From contig NC_053492.1 in NCBI RefSeq assembly GCF_905171775.1, forward strand, positions 279,960,938-280,024,937: a stretch of 64,000 nucleotides of DNA, in the 5' to 3' direction. Made by a program: the position numbers and the translations under genes. Within the stretch, counting starts at the first letter, position 1, and each line of letters opens with the position of its first letter. Below the pieces are notes generated by a model. It was not told where the DNA came from, made no database searches, and saw nothing but the letters and a program-made list of their open reading frames with translations. Shown here one piece after another: positions 56,496-64,000 of the stretch. The stretch comes from Rana temporaria (lineage: Eukaryota > Chordata > Amphibia > Anura > Ranidae).

Positions 56496-56698
56496 GTATG
56501 TTAATATAAATGTAAGGTGGACCTTTGGGCAAATGAACAAGCCTGACATCACAATATACAGTTACAATTTCATGTTTTAAAGCTACAGATTTTACCTATA
56601 AAATGTAGTCCCTGAGCTCCAGTCAGTGACTTTACCTAGGCTCAAATGATGTTATCAGTCTGCTGCAGGCAGGAGGATCATTTTCTCATTCCCACTTT

Positions 56699-58143
56699 TA
56701 GAGATGAGCCGAACACCCCCCCCCCCCCCGTTCGATTCGCACCAGAACCTTCGAACAGACCGACCGTTTGTGTGAACATTTAGAACCCCATTGACGTCTA
56801 TGGGACTCGAACTTTCGAAATCAAAAGTGCTCATTTTAAAGCCTAATATGCAAGTTATTGTCGTAAAACGTCTTTGAGAACCCGGGTTTTGCCCCTGGGA
56901 ACATGTATCAATGGAAAAAAAGTTTTAAAAAACGGTCGTTTTTTCTGGAGCAGTGATTTTAATGATGCTTAAAGTGAAAAAAAAAATGAAAAATTCCTTT
57001 AAATATCGTACCTGCTGGGTGTCTATAGTATGCCTGTGAAGTGGCACGTGTTTAGAACTGTCCCTGCACAAAATGAGATTACTATAAGAAAAAAGTAATT
57101 TAAAACTGCTTGCGGCTTTAATGTAATGTCTGGTCCCTTGCAATATGGATGAAAAGCATTGAGCTTTAGGTACACACTGCAGAGGACACGGCAGTACACA
57201 CACCACATAGCTTAGGTGCACACTGCAGAGGACACAGGCAGTACACACTACGTAGCTTTAGGTGAAAACTGCAGAGGACACGGCAGTACACACCACGTAG
57301 CTTTAGGTGCAAACTGCAGAGGACACGGGCAATACACACCAAGTAGCTTTAGGTGCAAACTACAGAGGACACGGGCAGTACACACCAAGTAGCTTTAGGT
57401 GCAAACTGCAGAGGACACGGGCAGTACACACCAAGTAGCTTTAGGTGCAAACTGCAGAGGACACGGGCAGTACACACCAAGTAGCTGTAGGTGCAAACTG
57501 CAGAGGACACGGGCAGTACACACCAAGCAGCTTTAGGTGCAAACTGCAGAGGACTCGGGCAGTACACACCAAGTAGCTTTAGGTGCAAACTGCAGAGGAC
57601 ACGGGTAGTACACCACGTGAGAATACTGCAGCTAGCACAATCACCTGCCTGCCAGTAAATTAGGAAGAGCTGATCTAGCTAAACTTTACAGTGTATAAAT
57701 ATATATACAACACCTGAGATGCATATATATCCTCTACACACTGTAATTTAACTGACTAGCCTGCCTGCCTGCCTGCCTGCTCTATCTACCTACTAAAAAT
57801 GACACTCTCTCTCTCTCTGTCTTCTCGCTTTTAACCACCGCAACACACTACACAAGGCCCACCTGCAGGCAGCCTTTTATAGTGTGGGGCGTGTACTAAA
57901 CCCCATGAGCCATAATTGGCCAAAGCCACCCTGGCTTTGGCCAATTATGGCTCTCCGTTTTTTTGAAAGCTGTGATTGGCCAAGCATGCGGGTCATAGTG
58001 CATGCTTGGCCAATCATCAGCCAGCAATGCACTGCGATGCCGCAGTGAATTATGGGCCGTGAAACACAACTCGAATTTGGCGCGAACGACCCAAAACGTT
58101 TGTAATTTGACGAACATTCGAACATGTAAGAAGCTCATCCCTA
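56699..58143. mobile_element. hAT-type non-autonomous element, TAGGGATGAG family (long form, expanded array)
   Basis: It starts TAGAGATGAGCCGAACACCC and ends AGAAGCTCATCCCTA. It matches the 51235 copy along most of its length, including the CATAATTGGCCAAAGCC hairpin. No clear 8-bp duplication remains. It lies in the intron between the last two CLVS2 exons and differs from its sister mainly by a much larger minisatellite. Confidence 0.8.
57160..57612. repeat. 46-bp minisatellite
   Basis: About ten tandem copies of AGCTTTAGGTGCAAACTGCA followed by GAGGACACGGGCAGTACACA lie inside the hAT element. ORFs made of repeated GVYCPCPLQFAPK-like units on the minus strand are artefacts. Confidence 0.9.
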
Positions 58144-58832
58144 CCAGTGATCAGGCTGCAAAACTGTCATTTTTTTTTTGTTTCAACGATAATGCAAAAG
58201 AAAAATTACGTGGTCAATAGAATGGAAGCAATTACGCCATATAACATGTATGTGTCATCAGAGTAAGTCATATATCACAGTGACCAGTGACATACTTTTG
58301 AAAAACTCAACAAAGAAGAGAACGGAAAAAAAACTCCCACACAAGTAAACAATGCATTTAGGGTTTATGCCCTAAAAGAAAGCATGGATGGGGAAGCTCC
58401 TGAGACACTGCTCCTACCTCCACCCAGAGGAGAGGAGCAGAATCTCAGAGCGTCTCTAGGTTTTTAAATCAGTGACAAGACCCCACCGATAAAATGCACC
58501 AAATATTCCAGGAGGCATGAAAAACATAATAATCAGGATAGTTACTGTCCAAATGTAATCAAACACTGACTTTTTTACAAAATCACAAGATGGGAGACTG
58601 TAGCAGGAGGGTGATCTGTATCTGGCATTTGTGAACATAGTAAATAACATCATAAGATAGTTACATAGTTAGTCAGGTTGAAAAAAGACACAAGTCCATC
58701 CAGTACATTTTTATTGGACATAGCAAAGTCGCAGTACATTGAAATAGTCAGATTTAAGTCACGTTTATTAAATCGCTTTTAAATCACACCAAATCCCACC
58801 ACTTTGAAATCGCATTCAGTATACACCAGGGC
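58144..58832. other. CLVS2 intron with short repeat fragment
   Basis: The segment 58655-58705 (AGTTACATAGTTAGTCAGG, then AAAAAAGACACAAGTCCATCC) is a common short interspersed motif in frog and fish genomes. Otherwise nothing was recognised. Confidence 0.4.
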
Positions 58833-59378
58833 TTAAAGCGGAGTTCCGGCCACAATTTCACTTTTTAAATATAAATACCCATGTAATACACAAGCTTAAT
58901 GTATTCTAGTAAAGTTAGTCTGTAAACTAAGGTCTGTTTTGTTAGGTTGTTACAGTATTTAGACACTTTATAAAATAGAAATTGACTGGGGCCATCTTAA
59001 GTGTGGGCATCATGAAGCCAGACTGTATGACTTTCTGGATTTCAGCCTTGCAGATCTCGCACGTGCTCAGTGCTGCACAAGCAGTGTAATAGGTTTCAGA
59101 TCAGGTTTCAGCACCTGTACTGTCCAAGTCACATGATTCTTCGAGACTGGGGAGTGCACAGACTCCTGGAAAGTTACACCCACTACATTCCCAGGAGTCT
59201 GTGCAGTGTAGGTTAGGAAGCTTAAGCACCTAGGTGCAGGAAGAGGGAAGATTAACTATTCTGCCTAGCAACAACACTTTGAAGGCATCTAAAAAAAAAA
59301 AAAATTCTTAAAGGACTAATGACATTTTTTTAAAACTACTGATGTAATGTTATATTTATGGGTGGAATTCCACTTTAA
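58833..59378. repeat. TTAA-bounded MITE in last CLVS2 intron
   Basis: Left TTAAAGCGGAGTTCCGGCC and right GGGTGGAATTCCACTTTAA are inverted with TTAA limits. GACTCCTGGAAAG and its relatives form an inner hairpin near 59160. Confidence 0.75.
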
Positions 59379-59457
59379 ACAGGACGTTGTACCAGAGAGG
59401 CTGTGAAAACAGTATTTTAAGGGAAAATAGCGTGACAGGTCTTTATGAAACAGTGAG

Positions 59458-60093
59458 CACGATTTACTTAAAGTGGAGAGTGCAAAATCTGCCAGAGTTC
59501 TGCATAGAAACCATTTAGCTTCCAGGTATTTTTACCCCTAAAGGGGTTGTAAAGGTATTTTTTTTTTAAATAACAAACATGTCTATACTTACCTACTCTA
59601 TACAATGGAATCACACAGAGTGGCCAAGAACCCCCTCTGTTGAATCCCCCACCAGCGCTCCGGGTCCCTCCTTGCTGGCTAGTACCCCCATGAAAAGCCA
59701 CTTCCCATAGGGGCACTCATGCATGTCCACTCCAAAGTCCCTCTGCTGCATCCATTGACACAGACAGCGAGACTCAACGTCCCGCTGCCTCATCATTGGC
59801 TTTGATTGACAGCACTGGGAGCTAGTGGCTGCTGGTGCCTAGCAAAGCCAGAGAGGCAGGGAGAAAAGATCTGCAGACGTGCATGGCACTGGATCAAATG
59901 AGGGCTCAGGTAAGTAAAGGGGGGCTGAGGGGGCGATGCTGACACCTACAGTAAACATTTTTTACCTTAATGCAACAAATGCATTATGGTAAAAAAAAAA
60001 TTGACTTTAGAACCACTTTAAGTTAGAAGCTGATTGGCTACCATGCACAGCTGCACCAGATTGTGCTCCCTCCAGTTTTAGTAAATCAAACCC
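59458..60093. repeat. MITE interrupted by a nested TTAA-type MITE
   Basis: The outer parts GATTTACTTAAAGTGGAGAG (left) and CTCCAGTTTTAGTAAATC (right) are inverted and of the same general type as the outer element of the 48626 nest. The centre is occupied by the 59538-60021 insertion. Confidence 0.65.
59538..60021. repeat. Nested TTAA-type MITE
   Basis: Left CTAAAGGGGTTGTAAAGGTA and right AGAACCACTTTAA are imperfect inverted ends. The interior shares TTTGATTGACAG and GGTAAAAA-type blocks with the 15841 MITE. Confidence 0.65.
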
Positions 60094-60510
60094 ATTGTGA
60101 TTTAGCAAATTAAATGTAATCTAGTTAGGGTTTACATCTACTTTGAATACATATGATGTGCAATATGTGAAGCTTTTCATAACACACATTAAGGATGTTT
60201 ATATATATTGTGTTTCTTAATATGCCTAAATGCTGTCTTCTGCTCTAAAACAAGTGTCAGGTTTGCTATCCAGTTGACAGTAGCTCTTTTTGCCTAGCAA
60301 CATGTATATGAATAGGAAAGAACTAGCAAGCACTGTGTATAAACAGCAATTCACTGCTTTTTCCAAGATATGAATATGTATTACTGCTGAAATGTTTTCC
60401 ATTGCAGATTATAGGCACATTACTGAAAGTCAAGACATTATCCCCAGGGCCTTTGAGAACATTGTGCTGATAGACTGAAAAACATTCCTTTTTTTTTTGT
60501 CTATTTGCAG

Positions 60511-60601
60511 ATCTCAGTCGGTAGTGGATCCAGGGGTGTTAAAACACAATGACAAAAATGAAGATGACACCACACAGCAGCCTCTCCTGTCACTTGATTA
60601 G
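60511..60601 (+). CDS. CLVS2: Clavesin-2 last coding exon and stop
   Basis: After a TATTTGCAG acceptor, the first base completes the split Arg codon. The exon then encodes 29 residues, SQSVVDPGVLKHNDKNEDD to QQPLLSLD, and a TAG stop at 60599-60601. The SQSVVDP start and the PLLSLD end are the conserved clavesin C-terminus, outside the lipid-binding domain. With the three upstream exons the window contributes about 200 residues in one continuous frame. I see no frameshift or premature stop, so the gene looks functional. Confidence 0.93.
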
Positions 60602-62530
60602 CAGACTGCGCTGTTGCAAGACTCGCAAAGGAGAAGAAGATTTTCTCTTAATAACTAAACCCTCTACTGGAATGTACCAACTGGAAATGTATCGCATATG
60701 TTAATGTTGTAAAATGTATTCTTACAAAAGGGTTTCTCTTCTTTGCAAGTAATATGGGGGCCACCAGTTAATGCGTTTACTCTGTAAGTGCCAACTCGTT
60801 GTTTGTAAATAGAATCCAAAGTAATCTCTCTCATTAGAGTTATTGTTCTAAGTGCTCCGTTGAACACTTCTGTGAAAGAAAATGGATGAACACCACTGCG
60901 TAATTTAAATTGTGTAATGTACAAAAAAAAAAAATAAGAATTACAAAACAAAAAATATATTATTATAATAGGATTCATTCTTTTATATAAAGCCATATAG
61001 CAGATACCACACTGCTTTTTATTCTGAATATTGAAAAAAGACATTTCAGTATGAAATTGCTTTACTCTAAACAGGAAACAGAAGGGGTTTTTGTGCCTCC
61101 AGTATGGAAGTATCAGGTTAGACTACAAGGCAATGCATGTTGGTTTTATTAAGGACAACAGAACAAAAAATATCTGTACTGTGCCAAATGAATTTGTAAT
61201 AGGGATTTGTGACGCTAGTTTCTTTTTTAAACAGTATTATTATTACAGCAAGCCAGAAAAAAAAATAACCAGTGCCATCAAGTAGAAAATGTTTAGATAG
61301 TGCTCTGAACTATTTTGAGATCTCTCGTTTGTCTATCTGCACAGTTGATCTTGTCAGGTTAGTGCTTCTCAGTAACAGAATTATTGTATGTTCATGATAG
61401 TCATATTTTCTTCTGTATTGTACATTGATTACTACGGGTTATTGTGTGATCACAGAAAGCAAGCAAAAATCATGATTTAAATTTAGCACATCCAGTTCAA
61501 CTATTACTGTGGATCAAGCTACGTCTTTGTGTTTCCATTAGTGTTTCCATCCACTTTTCTACACTGTTATTCACAAATTTGTAATTAAATATTACAACAC
61601 AGAGTGTCGCTGCAGTTCTGCTATGTAGTGTTGTGTGCAAGGTCCTTTTTTTTTTCTATATCTATTGTATTATTTTGAATGACAACTACAGAAATAACTT
61701 CTGCTAATATAAAGGAATGACAATACATTTACTTTAACAACACAATTTTTTTTCACAGTATTACTAAATTGTTTACATTATATTTTCATATTTTCACTAT
61801 ACTGCTTGTTCAAAGCTCATTGCACCCAATGTATAGTGTTTTTTGGACATGCTGTTGGGTTGTAATAACAAAACACATTTTCTTTAGGGTGCCTATCAAC
61901 TGATGATTTTTTTTTTTATAATTTTCTAGAAACTGGAGGTATGTGCACTGTGGTAGATTAGGTCATCTATTGTTTTTTAACATCGCAGATATTTAGTTTG
62001 ACAAGTGTATTCAAACAGATTGTGTAATAGATAGTGCATGGTAGGAACATAGTACCTTATATGTATTTGTTATTTACAGTCTACCAAAATAATTAATGCT
62101 TAACCTACAAGTTAATGTGGCCACACATCCTCTTCATTTCTGTCTTATATTTAACAGAAAAAAAAAAAAAACAGCAAGCATTGTCAATATTCGTATGAGT
62201 GTCTCCAAAACGGAAAACCAATGACAGAACTACTGTCATTCTTGTTGGCATTAACAGGCATAGTGTTAGAAGACACCAACATAATTTTTTTTTCCATTAC
62301 ACACTTTCTTTGTGGTCTCATGGGTGCTGGCTGCCATCTATAACTGAATATATAATGTACTATAATATGTACTTCAAGCAATTTGCATGATGTAATTTTC
62401 AAATTATCACTGGCTTCAAGCAAAGGAATTAGTGGAACAAAATGTGACCAAATAAAATAGACTGCATACATAGGCAAACAAGTTTATAAAACAAATATGT
62501 CATTCATTCTGGATTTTTAAAGGCTAAAGT
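60602..62530 (+). other. CLVS2: Probable CLVS2 3' untranslated region
   Basis: About 1.9 kb after the CLVS2 stop is AT-rich, free of recognisable MITEs and without a convincing ORF, which fits a long neuronal 3' UTR. An AATAAA lies at 62451-62456 and an ATTAAA near 61583. Either could be a polyadenylation signal, but the real 3' end cannot be fixed from sequence alone. The short ORFs here show no family similarity that I recognise. Confidence 0.55.
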
Positions 62531-63060
62531 CTTGATAATATGAGTAGGGTATCTTATATTTTTGTTTAAATTAGGGGGAGACTAACACGCAAACCATACA
62601 AAAGGGACTACAAATCTAACGCAAATAAATATACATAAGCAGCTGCCACAACCATAAAAGTGTTCACACACCAAGCAAATAATAAAAATGAGGGGTGTTG
62701 AGGCACTTACTAAAAATAATAAATATAAGAAAATAACACAATAGTAAGTACTAAGTGCAATAAATTGTGCAAAAAAAGTGCAAATAAATAGAACACACTA
62801 CTATCAGCAGTAATTAACCACTGAAAAAAATCTTGTGAAGGAATCCACAATTTAATAATGGAGTCCTAAAATCCGAATTAATAATTAATGCAATGGACAA
62901 AAATTCTTTCTTCATACAGAGCAATTCAAAATAAAACATGTGAAAGTGTAGCAAAACAATTGTGCAATTCAAAAAGAAAAAAGGTGCATAATATTACACC
63001 CAATATTATCAGCGATATAACCGGCTGACCAAAAAATACTATGAAAATTAAAAAAAAATA
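62531..63060. other. Downstream AT-rich sequence
   Basis: This is A-rich intergenic or repeat-flank sequence leading into the terminal foldback. No gene was recognised. Confidence 0.4.
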
Positions 63061-64000
63061 ACTTGTGAAAAATTCCAATAATGGGATGATCAAAATATGA
63101 ATCATCAAATAATGAATGCAATACGTATATATTATAAATATGCAAAACAAATTATACATGCAAAAACAATACGTGCAAATGTGAGTCTCTGTGCACAGTC
63201 AACACAAAAGTCCAATAGCGTGCGGACTGATCCAACATCAAAAATATTTGCTAAATATATAGTACTTCAATCCACAGCACTTCCCAAGTGCAGAGTGCTC
63301 CAGGTGACCCTGTTTCCCCCAGCCTCTCACCTCAGCTGGCTTAAAAATAAGCCAGCCAGGATACCCTATGATTAAGTGCACGGCCACTTAATCATAGGAT
63401 AACGTCATCCCCGCTCGTGGCTGAGAGCGGAGAGATCATTGATTACGTGCATGATACATCTGTTTTAATGTAAGTGTACTTGTTTTGTTTTATTAAACTT
63501 TATTGACGCTATTACACTATGGAGTCCCCTCTGTTTCAATTGCATTGAGAGCCATCTGCCCATGGTAAAGCCACATTGCTGATACTCAGAAGCTGTTGTT
63601 GATGTGGAGCTAGAGTGGCATGTTTGGAAGCCAGCTACTGTAGGAGCCGCTCGTCCATATTAAAGGTTGCAGTGTCATTCAGGAGCTATTGCCATTGGAG
63701 ATCTTAAGAGGCTTATTTGTAAGCCAGCTGAGGTGAGAGGCTGGGGGAAACAGGGTCACCTGGAGCACTCTGCACTCGGGAATTGCTGTGGATTGAAGCA
63801 CTATATATTTAGCAAATATTTTGGATGTTGGATCAGTCCACACGCTATTGGACCTTTGTGTTGACTGTGCACAGAGACTTACATTTGCATGTATTGTTTT
63901 TGCATGTATGATTTGTTTTGCATATTTATACATATTGCATTCATTATTTGATGATTCATATTTTGATCATCCCAATTATTGGAATTTTTCACAAGCTACT
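63061..64000. repeat. Foldback repeat at window end
   Basis: The left arm 63061-63352 and right arm 63712-63996 are inverted copies, for example CCAATAATGGGATGATCAAA against TTTGATCATCCCAATTATTGG, separated by about 360 bases. The element probably extends beyond the window. Confidence 0.7.

Noticed and set aside
56254..56580. Translation running past the exon end at 56495
   Set aside because: A GTATGT donor at 56496 and the in-phase join to SQSVVDP at 60511 define the exon; the extra codons are intron.
57349..57588. Repeat protein in the 46-bp array
   Set aside because: A tandem array artefact without conserved flanks.

Overview
The window is vertebrate nuclear DNA, almost certainly from a neobatrachian frog and most likely a ranid. 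Two things point there. One protein-coding gene is present as widely spaced, spliced exons. The rest is dense in MITE families of a kind I associate with ranid genomes: TTAACCACTT-ended, TACCGTATTTAT-ended, TAGGGATGAG-ended and GGGGTTATTTA-ended elements. The species call is inference; the gene call is read from the sequence.

Host gene. Four plus-strand exons (16814-16988, 54577-54687, 56272-56495, 60511-60601) join in phase and encode about the last 200 residues of a CRAL-TRIO phosphoinositide-binding protein, clavesin-2 (CLVS2). It ends at a TAG at 60599-60601, followed by a long 3' UTR. The 5' exons lie upstream of the window. Everything else sits in its introns, mainly an upstream intron of more than 16.8 kb and a 37.6-kb intron (16989-54576), or downstream.

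Layout of mobile DNA. 1-2300: a TTAA-bounded repeat end and a 1038-bp solo LTR. 2823-7192: a complete, apparently undamaged PIF/Harbinger transposon with a spliced DDE nuclease gene and a convergent spliced Myb-like gene. 10.9-16.3 kb: several foldback MITEs. 17.2-19.5 kb: a minus-strand L1-like tail and a plus-strand L2/CR1-type RT pseudogene. 20004-26002: a 6-kb tyrosine-recombinase retrotransposon read on the minus strand, with split direct repeats A1...B1-A2-B2 as in Ngaro elements, dead RNase H and recombinase remnants, and a 2.4-kb minisatellite where the RT core should be. 26012-27475: a Tc1-like pseudogene. 27.5-36.4 kb: nested TTAA elements and a hAT-type element with an 8-bp duplication. 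38096-43739: a 2.8-kb tandem duplication with three differences seen. 43837-47758: a Penelope-like element with a GIY-YIG endonuclease segment and near-identical inverted arms, each with a hammerhead-ribozyme-like motif. 48.6-50.1 kb: four MITEs nested inside one another. 51.2-60.1 kb: further hAT and TTAA MITEs between the last exons. 63.06 kb to the end: one more foldback.

The mobile elements act independently of CLVS2 as far as the sequence shows. No bacterial-type operons, CRISPR arrays or convincing tRNA/rRNA genes were seen.
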